Shown here piece after piece: positions 33,745 to 41,996 of a stretch of DNA of 64,000 nt (the first letter of the stretch is position 1; the number at the start of each line of letters is the position of its first letter). The position numbers and the translations under genes are program-made. The stretch is from [Clostridium] asparagiforme DSM 15981 (GTDB taxonomy: Bacteria; Bacillota; Clostridia; Lachnospirales; Lachnospiraceae). Under the pieces are notes generated by a model that was not told the DNA's origin, did no database searches, and saw nothing but the letters and a program-made list of their open reading frames with translations. The stretch lies in the NCBI GenBank assembly GCA_025149125.1, contig CP102272.1:3906001-3970000 (forward strand). The letters are read 5' to 3'.

Positions 33745-34722
33745 ATGGACAATGCACACGCAAAAGGAAAAGCCCTCTTCTGGGGCGACTATTTCCAGTA
33801 CACGCCTACCGGCGTAAGCCTCGCCAGAAAAGCCGGTCGCTATATCACCGATGGATCAAAGGTCCGGCGAGGCGACCTGGCCTTCTTCTACTACGACTCT
33901 CTCGGCCGGGTCGGTCATGTTCTGGCCGCTTATGTTGTCTCGGTAAATTATTCCCGGGAAATCATCCACATCAAATCAATCGAAGGAAACACCTCCGGAG
34001 CCGCCTATGAGCGCAACGGCGGCATGGTGGCGGCAAAAGAATACACCATCCGTTTCAACGAAATTGGCGGCAGGAACAAATGGAACGGTTTTGCACGCCC
34101 GATGTACGGGGACGCCACCTGTACTGCCGATGAGTTGATCGAAGTTTTGGAGGCAGAGATCGGCTACATCGAAAAAGAATCCAACAGCCAGATGGACAAC
34201 AAAACGGCCAATGCCGGAGAGAATAATTATACAAAATATGGAAAATGGTATGGCTGCAACGGTGTTGCCTGGTGCGCACAATTCCAGTCCTGGTGCGGCT
34301 ATATGGCCTGCAAAAGACATATGGAGCGCTCCAGAACCGGTTGGGAACGCCAGACGGACGGATCATGGCACTATCGCGTAAACGGAGTTCCGGTCAAAAA
34401 CGCCTGGAAGGAAATCAATACCGTTTCCGGTTTGCAATGGTTCGTTTTTTCCGGGAACGGAACCATGATCACCGGCTGGTTTGGAAACGAGGCAGGCGAC
34501 TGGTACTACCTGAATCCCGACGATGGGGCCATGCTGGCGGCCCAATGGTTCAAAGTGAATGGAAAATGGTATTACGCCACAAAGTCCGGCCAGACCGCCA
34601 AAAATACCTATGTAAAATCCACCGCCCCGGACCTGTACTGCTGGGTTGGGGCCGACGGATCCTGGGAGCCGCAGCGGAATACCAAAACACCCGATCTGAT
34701 GAAATACGAGCTGGCCGAATAA
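33745..34722 (+). CDS. Endolysin with a circularly permuted CHAP/NlpC-like domain and cell-wall-binding repeats
   Basis: 325 residues; AAGGA lies nine bases before the ATG. Residues 1-122 look like the second half of a CHAP domain, with the catalytic His in GRVGHVLAAYVV (H58) and the closing IEGNTSG and WNGFARPMYG. Residues 127-192 look like the first half, with IGYIEKESNSQMDNKTANAG and the nucleophile in AWCAQFQSWC (C177). Residues 200-310 are choline-binding-type repeats (GWFGNEAGDWYYLNPDDG, QWFKVNGKWYYATKSG). The halves are thus in reversed order compared with usual Lachnospiraceae phage lysins. It would cut peptidoglycan to release the particles. Confidence 0.7.
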   Translation: MDNAHAKGKALFWGDYFQYTPTGVSLARKAGRYITDGSKVRRGDLAFFYYDSLGRVGHVLAAYVVSVNYSREIIHIKSIEGNTSGAAYERNGGMVAAKEYTIRFNEIGGRNKWNGFARPMYGDATCTADELIEVLEAEIGYIEKESNSQMDNKTANAGENNYTKYGKWYGCNGVAWCAQFQSWCGYMACKRHMERSRTGWERQTDGSWHYRVNGVPVKNAWKEINTVSGLQWFVFSGNGTMITGWFGNEAGDWYYLNPDDGAMLAAQWFKVNGKWYYATKSGQTAKNTYVKSTAPDLYCWVGADGSWEPQRNTKTPDLMKYELAE

Positions 34723-34740
34723 CGTGAAAGGTATTTTGTA

Positions 34741-35319
34741 ATGGACACACTGACCGCTTTGACTGACTTATATACGGTATGGGGCAATGTTGACAAATGG
34801 CTGTTGATTACAGGTTTTATACTGGGCTTTAATCTCCTCAGGATCATCGCCCGACACCTGCACAAAGCAGGCTTGAATAGCTTCCATTTTTTAGAAAAAT
34901 ACCGTGATTATATGAATCGCCGGGAACACAATCAAAAGAACATCGAGATGATCGACGAACTAAAATCCGAAATCAGGAAATGCAACGACAAGATGAACGT
35001 GATTTCCACTATGATGGTCGAACTTAAAACAATCATCGAGCAAAATGACCAAAAGAACAGCGCCGAGCACATGGAAATGGAACACCAGCGCAATAACGCC
35101 CGCAGAGAAAATCTAAAGCAGGAGCTTTATGCCGCCTACTACAAATACAGGGACCGGGCCGAGCGCGAAGGGAAACGGGAACTGTCGTCTGTTGAGTACG
35201 AAGGCTTCTGGTCGATGTTTCATGAGTATGAATCGCCGCCTTTAAACGGCAATGGACAGGTGCATTCAGTTATCGAGGTGTATATGAGAGGATTTGCCGA
35301 AAATCCGAGCCGGGAATAA
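34741..35319 (+). CDS. Membrane-anchored coiled-coil protein, last gene of the tail operon
   Basis: 192 residues. A single predicted membrane segment (WLLITGFILGFNLLRII, about residues 19-36), then a long charged coiled coil (residues 55-130) and a C-terminal soluble part (SSVEYEGFWSMFHEYESPP). It is 18 bases after the lysin and just before a strong terminator. It may be a second holin-like or lysis-accessory protein of the type found beside lysins in Clostridial phages. No family is recognised with certainty. Confidence 0.55.
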   Translation: MDTLTALTDLYTVWGNVDKWLLITGFILGFNLLRIIARHLHKAGLNSFHFLEKYRDYMNRREHNQKNIEMIDELKSEIRKCNDKMNVISTMMVELKTIIEQNDQKNSAEHMEMEHQRNNARRENLKQELYAAYYKYRDRAEREGKRELSSVEYEGFWSMFHEYESPPLNGNGQVHSVIEVYMRGFAENPSRE

Positions 35320-35323
35320 ATCT

Positions 35324-35348
35324 GGGGACATTTCGTCCCCATTTTTTT
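35324..35348. terminator. Bidirectional terminator ending the tail operon
   Basis: GGGGAC pairs with GTCCCC around a five-base loop and is followed by ATTTTTTT. It separates the rightward operon from the convergent recombinase genes. Confidence 0.85.
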
Positions 35349-35354
35349 ACGCCG

Positions 35355-36203
35355 CTACCACGTCACCACCCGGTCAATCAACGCCCGCTGTTCACCGGAC
35401 GATTTTGTCAGGTATATTTTTGTGGTCTCAATACTGTCATGGCCCATCAAATCAGCCAACAGCGATATGTCGTTAAACCGGCTGAGAAAATTCAGAGCAA
35501 AACGGTGCCGGAAGGAGTGGGGGTAAACTGTTTCCTCCGGTATTTTGTATTTTACCGCAAAACGTTTCAGCTGCATCCGGATTCCCCGTGGCGTGATCTG
35601 CTGCCCTCTCCGGTTGCAGAAGATGTATCCGCTGCTTCTATTCTGGCTGTTCAACCATTCCAGCGTCTCCTCACAGAGAGCAGCCGGGAAAAATATCCTG
35701 CGGACTTTTCTCCCCTTTGAACATAAATCCATACACCCCTGCACCACATGCTCCGCTTTAATTTTGGTCAGTTCGCTCACCCGCACTCCGGTAGCCCCCA
35801 GAAATCTGACAATAAAATACCATTTCAGATTATGATCCTTTTTAAGCCGTCTCTTTAACTTTTCGAAATCCTTTTTGGAGATAACTTTATCCAGATAGTT
35901 GCCGTTTTGATGCCGGACCGAGGACAGCCTATAGCCCTCGCAACCGGTTTCCGGCTGTTCTGATTCTTCCAGAAATTTCAGGTAGCGGTTCAGTCCGTAA
36001 ACCCGGGCGTTCACCGTGTTCACCGCGTAATGCTCCAATAAATACGCTTTGTAAGCCAGCAGATGATCAACCGTCACCTCGCCGTACTGCGAATAAAATA
36101 ATTCAACGCTTTTACAGTATGAACAAACCGTCTCTTTGCTGGCTCCCTGACGGACCAGACTGTCCGCAAATGCATTGGCCGTGGATTTCATTTTCATCAC
36201 CAA
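35355..36203 (-). CDS. Tyrosine recombinase (candidate shufflase) 1
   Basis: 282 residues, XerC/D-like in size. N-terminal SAM-like core-binding domain (about 10-95). The catalytic domain has Arg in ATGVRVSELTKIKAEHV, Lys region near HSKG/CSKGRKVRRIF, the HxxR box in HSFRHRFALNF, the second His/Trp site in LMGHDSIETTKIYL, with the nucleophile Tyr at IYL. All expected residues are present. It is the downstream partner of an overlapping second recombinase and is placed 1.7 kb from the cassette array, so it is the best candidate for inversion of the receptor-binding segment. An integrase role is less likely since no att sites are seen. Confidence 0.8.
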   Translation of the reverse strand: MVMKMKSTANAFADSLVRQGASKETVCSYCKSVELFYSQYGEVTVDHLLAYKAYLLEHYAVNTVNARVYGLNRYLKFLEESEQPETGCEGYRLSSVRHQNGNYLDKVISKKDFEKLKRRLKKDHNLKWYFIVRFLGATGVRVSELTKIKAEHVVQGCMDLCSKGRKVRRIFFPAALCEETLEWLNSQNRSSGYIFCNRRGQQITPRGIRMQLKRFAVKYKIPEETVYPHSFRHRFALNFLSRFNDISLLADLMGHDSIETTKIYLTKSSGEQRALIDRVVTW

Positions 36204-37048
36204 TTCACCACCTTATTGACGATTTGGTACTGCTCGTTGCTGCTTCTCCTCAGATAGATTCTGGTGGTCTCCAGGTTTTCATGGCCTAAAAGGTTGGACA
36301 GCAGCGTGATATCCCCACATGCCTCCAAAAATGTTTTCGCAAAGTAATGCCGGAACGAGTGCGGATACATCCGCTCCGGGTCGATCTGGTACAGGCCTGA
36401 AAATACTTTTAATTGTCTGCGGACCGCGGATGTGCTCATGGGATCGCCCAGATTGTTTAAAAAGAGCCTGCCATGGTCCCTTTTCTCCTCTTCCAGCCAG
36501 CTAAGCAGCTCCGTTCGCAGGGTCTTGGGAATGTAGATTCTGCGGACCTTATCGCCTTTGGAATGGATGTCTTTGTACCCGAGTCTGACATCTGCAACCA
36601 GGACTCCCACCAGCTCGCTGACCCGGACCCCCGTCGCCGCCATAAACCGGATTGCGTAATAATAATTATAGATCTGGTCCTCTTTTAACCGGCGTTTCAG
36701 GTACTCGTAATCAGCCTGGCTGATCACCCGATCCAGCTGCATCCGACGCGTTACTTTGATTGTTTTCGACGTCAGATCGATTCCCAGGAACTTAAAATAA
36801 TTATTCAAAGCCCGAATACTGATATTGACGGTCTGGGGACTATAGTGGTCGATCAGCTTTGCCCGGTATAACTGTAGATTTTCCGCAGTGATTTTTCGGT
36901 GCTGTTTGAAATACTGCCTCACGGCATACAAATAGGACCGGACGGTATTGTCCGATAAATTTTTCCGGTACAGATATTCCTGGTACTGTTCCAAATCCCT
37001 GTACAATTTACTTCGTTTGTCTACGTTTGACGGAATACAATTTTTCAT
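36197..37048 (-). CDS. Tyrosine recombinase (candidate shufflase) 2
   Basis: 283 residues, about the same domain layout as its neighbour and clearly a paralogue: ATGVRVSELVGVLVADVRLG, KGDKVRRIYIPK, HSFRHYFAKTF, LLGHENLETTRIYLRRS. The full R-K-HxxR-H-Y set is present. The stop of this gene overlaps the start of the downstream recombinase by 7 bases, so both proteins are made together and may act as a heteromer in the way XerC/XerD do. Both are transcribed toward the tail operon. Confidence 0.8.
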   Translation of the reverse strand: MKNCIPSNVDKRSKLYRDLEQYQEYLYRKNLSDNTVRSYLYAVRQYFKQHRKITAENLQLYRAKLIDHYSPQTVNISIRALNNYFKFLGIDLTSKTIKVTRRMQLDRVISQADYEYLKRRLKEDQIYNYYYAIRFMAATGVRVSELVGVLVADVRLGYKDIHSKGDKVRRIYIPKTLRTELLSWLEEEKRDHGRLFLNNLGDPMSTSAVRRQLKVFSGLYQIDPERMYPHSFRHYFAKTFLEACGDITLLSNLLGHENLETTRIYLRRSSNEQYQIVNKVVNW

Positions 37049-37211
37049 TTAGCGGCCTCCTGTGTTTTGATTCTATTAAATAAGAATACACCAGAATGTC
37101 CGCCAAATGTTTATCTTTTTCGTCCGTAAAATTAAGAAACAGGAGCAGAGAGCCACTTAACTCTCCGCCCTGTTCACAACCAGGCCGCTCCTTAACCTGC
37201 TTTTTATGCAT

Positions 37212-37622
37212 TTATTTCAAAAGATCCATCAACTCATTGAGCGTATACGCTCTGCCCTTCTCGTCCTCCACCTGATACCGCTCCTGACGCTCTTTCCTGG
37301 AAAAGAATACGATCAGATCCTCCAGACTGTTAACCGGACGGTCCTCAATCAGACACTTTCGCCAGAATATACCGGCGTGGTTGACCGTAACCAGAGGGGT
37401 CTTATAAGTAGTCTCACTTAAGGGGACGCAGGAATAGCCGCACAGATGATCCTCGGCGATCTCCTCAGCCAGATCCTTGTTGACGATTCTGCCGCCGGTT
37501 TCCTGGCAGTAGCCGTATAGTTTTTTAATAAATTCCGGGAAGAGCTCATCCTCCCAAAACTTCCGGAATGCTTCGTATTCCGCTTTTATAGGTTTATCCG
37601 CAATATAATAATTGACAGCCAT
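37212..37622 (-). CDS. Conserved hypothetical protein
   Basis: About 136 residues from MAVNYYIADKPIKAEYEAF, with GGAGG five bases upstream; the in-frame ATG at 37712 has no ribosome binding site. Soluble and acidic with several aromatic residues; no recognised motif. It lies between the recombinases and lexA on the same strand. It could be the first host gene to the right of the element or the element's last gene. Confidence 0.5.
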   Translation of the reverse strand: MAVNYYIADKPIKAEYEAFRKFWEDELFPEFIKKLYGYCQETGGRIVNKDLAEEIAEDHLCGYSCVPLSETTYKTPLVTVNHAGIFWRKCLIEDRPVNSLEDLIVFFSRKERQERYQVEDEKGRAYTLNELMDLLK

Positions 37623-37763
37623 TCTATCCTCCATAAATCTCCGGCCGGGATCACCCTCGGCCGTCTCCGGACTCCTTGACGCGTTCAGCACAAATGTTGT
37701 ATAAAGATTCATTTGCTGCTATTATATCATAGATTGCGGATTTTTTGTGACTTTTATTTCCCA

Positions 37764-38381
37764 TCAAAATGAACGCAGCAGCCCGATGACCTTTCCCTGT
37801 ATCTCCACCTGGTCCACAATGATGGGCTGCATAGCATCATTTTCCGGCTGAAGGCGGTAGTGTCCGTTCTCCTTAAAGAAGCGCTTTACTGTGGCGGAGT
37901 CCTCCACCAGGGCCACGACGATATCTCCATTTTCAGCGGTGTCGCATTGCTCCACGATGATCTTGTCGCCGTGGTATATCCCGGCATTGATCATACTGTC
38001 GCCTTTCACCCGGAGCATAAAGACAGACCCGCCGCACCCGCGGTGGAGGGCTCCGGCCGGAAAGGAGACGTAATCGTCAATATTCTGATCTGCCAGCAGA
38101 GGCATACCGGCGGCGACGGTTCCCACTATGGGAATCCTCAACAGGTCGCGCTCCTGGATGGCAGCGCTCTCCACCAGCTCGATGGTGCGCGGTTTTAACG
38201 GGTTCCGCCGGATATATCCCCTGCGCTCCAGAGTGTTCAGATGCGCGTGCACGCTGGACGTGGATGTCAGCCCCACCGCCAGGCAGATCTCCCGCACGGT
38301 CGGACAGTAGCCCTTCTCGCGCATAGCCGCTTTCACGTAATCGTACACTTCGCTCTGTTTGGGGGTGAGATTATCATTCAT
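37764..38381 (-). CDS. lexA: SOS repressor LexA
   Basis: 205 residues from MNDNLTPKQSEVYDYVK. The N-terminal winged helix (TVREICLAVGLTSTSSVHAHLNTLERRGYI) binds DNA. The cleavage site is the Ala-Gly in GTVAAGMPL. The catalytic Ser is in RVKGDSMINAG and the Lys in EDSATVKRFF. AGGAG precedes the ATG. Two LexA boxes lie within 70 bases upstream, as in autoregulated lexA genes. The same box type controls the tail locus at 7.7 kb, so this protein is the likely repressor of that element. Confidence 0.95.
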   Translation of the reverse strand: MNDNLTPKQSEVYDYVKAAMREKGYCPTVREICLAVGLTSTSSVHAHLNTLERRGYIRRNPLKPRTIELVESAAIQERDLLRIPIVGTVAAGMPLLADQNIDDYVSFPAGALHRGCGGSVFMLRVKGDSMINAGIYHGDKIIVEQCDTAENGDIVVALVEDSATVKRFFKENGHYRLQPENDAMQPIIVDQVEIQGKVIGLLRSF

Positions 38382-38401
38382 CCGCAGCTCCTCCTGTGAT
38401 C

Positions 38402-38415
38402 CGAACGTTTGTTCT
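38402..38415. promoter_or_regulatory. LexA box A upstream of lexA
   Basis: CGAACGTTTGTTCT matches CGAAC-N4-GTTCG with one mismatch at the end, 21 bases before the lexA ATG. Confidence 0.85.
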
Positions 38416-38433
38416 TGAATTATTTTTATCATA

Positions 38434-39789
38434 TCATGAACATATGTTCGTGTCAACAACAAGTTGCCGGGACGCCTCCTCCAGCAATGAGACCCGCTCA
38501 TTGTGAAGACGGCCGTCCTCCACCATAGCGGCCAATCCCCGAAGGGCTTCCCCAAGCCCGCGTCCCGGCGTATAACCGATTTTAATCAGGTCTGCGCCGG
38601 ACACCGCAAGGTCACGCACACGAAAATGCGCTTCTTCCGCCTCCACCTCCTCCAAAATGGACGTGAAACGGCTGATCTCCTCGGTCCGTTCCCGGATCAG
38701 CTGCGGATTCTGCCCCCAGATATCGCACCGCCGGACCTCCAGCAGCCGCCTCATCTGTTCCGGGCCCAGGCGGCTTAACCACCGCCTCATGCTTCTGTGG
38801 CTTTCCTTAAAATCCACATCGTGGTATTTCACCAGCTCTGCGATCTTCGCCCGGATTTCCCCGTCGAATCCCAGCCTGCCTAACACCTGATCCGCGATAT
38901 TTGCGGAGACGGCTCCATGGCCGTAAAAATGGCCGGTTCCATCCCCGTCCTCCGTGTAACAATACGGCTTGCCGATGTCGTGAAACAGTACGGCGAACCG
39001 CACGATCTCATCGCGGCCCGCCGCTTCCAGCGCAGCCAGGGTGTGCTGCCACACATCGTGAACGTGATACCGGTTGTTCTGCTGAAACCCGACCATGGGA
39101 ATCAGCTCCGGCAAAATGGTCAAAAGGATCTCCTGCGTCTGCCGGACCAGCCCGGCCAGTCCATCCCCGCAGCCTGAAAAAATCTGCCGCAGTTCGCCGC
39201 CCACGTAGTCCGCAGGCACTGCCGCCAGCGTTTCCCGATGCTCGATTGCCGCCTGCAGCAGCCTCGCGTCCGGCCGAAATCCCAGCAAAGCCGCCGTGCG
39301 CACGGCTCTGAGAATGGCCGGTCCGTTTCCCGCAAAATACCGGTTCGGATCTCCCACACAGCAAATTATTCCGTTCTCCAAATCCGCGCGGCCCAGAAAG
39401 GGATCCACAAAACCGTCCTTCAGGCTATACGCAATGGCGTTCACCGTAAAATCCCGGCGGCTCAGCTCCTCCTCCAGACAGCCCATGAAATCACGCTCCC
39501 CTTCCCGGCTACCGCCTGAAAGGGAAATAATTTCACAGGAATAATGCCGGTTTCTCAGCCCCACCGCCCCGTCCTGGGCGTTGATGGAAATTTTTTCCAT
39601 CCCCGCACCGGCAAACAGTCCGGCGATTTCCCCGGGAAGCGCGGAGGAAAGGATCTCCCATACCTCCGGAATGCGGCCCAGAAGCCAGTCCCGCACGCAG
39701 TCCCCGGCCAGACACGCCCGGTGCCCGAAATCCTCCAGCCGTTTCAGAACCGGCTCCACCGGAAGGGGATGTTCAATTTCCAATCTCAC
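38434..39789 (-). CDS. CCA-adding enzyme family protein with HD domain; altered catalytic motif
   Basis: About 451 residues. Class II tRNA nucleotidyltransferase fold: motif A region LAGDCVRDWLLGRIPEVWEI, conserved SRRDFTVNAIAYSL, poly-A-polymerase-type neck, then an HD domain (VRFAVLFHDIGKPYC ... HGAVSANIADQVL). The catalytic DxD expected after LLGRxP is VWE here, and GG is GD, so nucleotide addition is doubtful while HD hydrolase residues are kept. GTG start at 39789 has GAGGGTGG upstream and overlaps the previous stop by 17 bases. The 3' end overlaps a LexA box. Confidence 0.75.
   Translation of the reverse strand: MRLEIEHPLPVEPVLKRLEDFGHRACLAGDCVRDWLLGRIPEVWEILSSALPGEIAGLFAGAGMEKISINAQDGAVGLRNRHYSCEIISLSGGSREGERDFMGCLEEELSRRDFTVNAIAYSLKDGFVDPFLGRADLENGIICCVGDPNRYFAGNGPAILRAVRTAALLGFRPDARLLQAAIEHRETLAAVPADYVGGELRQIFSGCGDGLAGLVRQTQEILLTILPELIPMVGFQQNNRYHVHDVWQHTLAALEAAGRDEIVRFAVLFHDIGKPYCYTEDGDGTGHFYGHGAVSANIADQVLGRLGFDGEIRAKIAELVKYHDVDFKESHRSMRRWLSRLGPEQMRRLLEVRRCDIWGQNPQLIRERTEEISRFTSILEEVEAEEAHFRVRDLAVSGADLIKIGYTPGRGLGEALRGLAAMVEDGRLHNERVSLLEEASRQLVVDTNICS
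38437..38450. promoter_or_regulatory. LexA box B upstream of lexA
   Basis: TGAACATATGTTCG matches the SOS operator with only the first base different. It lies within the last codons of the upstream CCA-enzyme-like gene. Confidence 0.88.
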
Positions 39790-40807
39790 CTCTAACCACC
39801 CTCTCATTCACACTGGCCACAAAATCGCGGATTTCCTCCTCGTCCGGCTGCTCTGGCAGGGAGGTATTCTCACCTGCGTATTTGAGGCGCCGCTCGTACT
39901 CGTCCACCATCTCGAAAAATTCCGGGATAGGCTGGCCTGCGCCGTCCAGGTATTTTCCAGCGCGGATTTCCATCAATAGGTCGTGCTCCTTCTCCCGGTA
40001 GGTCACGATCCGCTCCTGTTCCAGTATATCCAGACACATCATGTACAGGCGGATCAGGTGCATCATGTGCTTGCCCAGCTTCCCGTGGCCGATGGCGTTC
40101 TGGTTGCGCTTGCCAATCCTGGCGTAGGACTTGACCACGCTCTGCATCTCCGACCACAGGCCCGCGTAATCCCGCAGGGGATAGTGCCTCAGCGTAATGT
40201 CCATGAATATTTCCGATTCCAGCTCCTCACAGACCGCCCGGTCGGTGTAGAGCCTGACCGCGTCCTCCGGCATGGGGAAATACCGCGCCTTCCAGTCATA
40301 ACACGCGTGCTCGATGGTCTTTAAAATGTGCTGTTCATTCTCGGCCTGGCCCACCAGGCGCGCGGACTTGTTCTCCAGCCTGCGAAGCTGCTGGTTGGCG
40401 TAACCGCCGAAGGTGTACACCGCCCGTTTGGACAAAAACATGTGGGCCTTGTCCAGCAGCTCCCGTCCCGCCTCCGAGAGATACAGATAGTGCTCCGGCC
40501 TGTTCCCCAGCAGCTCGATGGTATTGGGGTTGCAGCCGGAAAGCAGACCGATCAGCTTGTTGAAGGAATAGATGACGGTGTCGGTCTGTTCGTCGGATAC
40601 CTGCTCAAATTTCTCCCCAGTGAGTATTTCCCGCTTGCGGTTTAAGGCGCAGCCCCGGATATCCAGGTCGCTGGTGCCTGTGCTGGTTCCGTAGGCGTGG
40701 CTGCCTCCCAGGGTGAGGATCATGATATTTTCCCCCAGATGCCCGTCGGCTCTCAGGAAATCGTAATCCGGCCCTTTCAGTGTTTCTTTGATCTGATCCA
40801 GTGTCAC
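39773..40807 (-). CDS. Predicted nucleotidyltransferase (YcgL/COG3541-like)
   Basis: 344 residues. The nucleotidyltransferase signature is LGGSHAYGTSTGTSDLDIRG near residue 33: GS followed by the DxD pair that binds metal-NTP. The remainder is helical with NPNTIELLGNRPEHYLYLS, as in the family that includes phage and plasmid-borne nucleotidyltransferases of unknown target. It is in one run with the exonuclease gene upstream and the CCA-type protein downstream, all close-packed on the minus strand. The specific reaction is unknown. Confidence 0.75.
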   Translation of the reverse strand: MTLDQIKETLKGPDYDFLRADGHLGENIMILTLGGSHAYGTSTGTSDLDIRGCALNRKREILTGEKFEQVSDEQTDTVIYSFNKLIGLLSGCNPNTIELLGNRPEHYLYLSEAGRELLDKAHMFLSKRAVYTFGGYANQQLRRLENKSARLVGQAENEQHILKTIEHACYDWKARYFPMPEDAVRLYTDRAVCEELESEIFMDITLRHYPLRDYAGLWSEMQSVVKSYARIGKRNQNAIGHGKLGKHMMHLIRLYMMCLDILEQERIVTYREKEHDLLMEIRAGKYLDGAGQPIPEFFEMVDEYERRLKYAGENTSLPEQPDEEEIRDFVASVNERVVRGEIGN

Positions 40808-40850
40808 GGTTTTGTCCTCCTTTTTGGCCTGCCCGGCGCTTCGGCCCTGT

Positions 40851-41933
40851 CTATTTTCCCTCTGCCCCGAACACCGAGGCTTCCTTGATATCCAGCTTTT
40901 TGCACCAGGCCCTCAGCTTCTTCTCGTCGTAATGGGACAGTTCAAAATCCTCCAGAATATAATCCAGCTCAATGTCCGTCTTGATAGTGGCCAGCTCCTT
41001 GGACAGCATGGCCGCCGCCTCCCCGCACAGCTCCCCTTCCTCCCCGGTCTTTGTCAGGGCCTTGTAGGGGGAACGGCTGATCCCCAGATTCTGCTTCCAG
41101 AAGTCCTGCAGCTCCTTCAGCACCTTTTTGTCCTGCTCCGCCTCGTGCAGGGCGGCGTAAATCTCCTCCACGGTGCCGTACTCGTTTAACAGCAAGGGGG
41201 CGGCGCTGGCTACACCCTTTACGCCGGGGATATTGTCCGAGGAATCGCCCTGGATTCCCTTTAAATCGGTGATCTGACAGGGCAGGACGCCCTCCTCGGC
41301 GAGGACATGCTCTGCCGTGAACTCAAAGGTCTTCTCTGGCAGGTTGATGGACTTTTTATCCAGACCGTAGGGCCCGTAGTATTTTTCGTAGAGCTCGTCC
41401 GCCTTCTCCTGCCGTGCCTGGACCATCCAGGCACGGACGTTGTGCTCGTCGTCCACCAGCTGCAGGTAATCGTGGTCCTTGGTCATCACCACCATGGGAA
41501 TCTGGTCCCGGAACTTCATCACCAGGCTGCCCGCGTAGTCGTCCGCCTCGTACCGGTCGCTGTAGAGCACCTTGAATCCCGCGTCCGCAAGAATCTGCTC
41601 CAACAGCACAAACTGCTGCTTTAACGGCTCCGGCGTGGACGTCCTGGTGCCCTTGTAATCGGGGTAGAGCTCCCGGCGAAAGGTATCCCTGGTCTTGTCG
41701 AACACAAAGGCCACGTGGTCCGGCTGCTGGCGCTTCACCAGGGAAGCCACGGCCTTTAAAACGCCGAAAATGCCGTTGGTGTAGGTTCCGTCCGCGGCGT
41801 GCAGAATCTTGTCGTAGTGCCGCTTTTTCTCCTCATCGGTCTTGGCAAACAGGATTTCCCGCGGCAGCACCGCGTAGTAACAGGTTGACAGTAGGGACGA
41901 TCCGTCCACAATCACAAATTTTCTAACTGACAT
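40851..41933 (-). CDS. 5'-3' exonuclease (PolI 5'-nuclease-like)
   Basis: 360 residues. Shows the FEN/5'-nuclease pattern: VIVDGSSLLSTCYYAV (first Asp), VAFVFDKTRDTFRRELYPDYKGTR, YSDRYEADDYAGSLV, VVMTKDHDYLQLV, and the helix-hairpin-helix KGIQGDSSDNIPGVKGVASAAPLL. The catalytic acidic residues are present. No polymerase domain follows, so it is a free-standing nuclease as found in many Clostridia beside PolA. Likely role in RNA primer removal or repair. Confidence 0.88.
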   Translation of the reverse strand: MSVRKFVIVDGSSLLSTCYYAVLPREILFAKTDEEKKRHYDKILHAADGTYTNGIFGVLKAVASLVKRQQPDHVAFVFDKTRDTFRRELYPDYKGTRTSTPEPLKQQFVLLEQILADAGFKVLYSDRYEADDYAGSLVMKFRDQIPMVVMTKDHDYLQLVDDEHNVRAWMVQARQEKADELYEKYYGPYGLDKKSINLPEKTFEFTAEHVLAEEGVLPCQITDLKGIQGDSSDNIPGVKGVASAAPLLLNEYGTVEEIYAALHEAEQDKKVLKELQDFWKQNLGISRSPYKALTKTGEEGELCGEAAAMLSKELATIKTDIELDYILEDFELSHYDEKKLRAWCKKLDIKEASVFGAEGK

Positions 41934-41996
41934 ATCTAATCCATCTCTTTTCTTTTAATTTAACCGGGAGCTTCGTTCCCGCGGCATTTGGCGTGG

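Noticed and set aside
35355..37048. Integrase pair of a normal temperate phage
   Set aside because: No att-like direct repeats, excisionase or repressor are visible, and the cassette array next door gives a better use. Not fully excluded.
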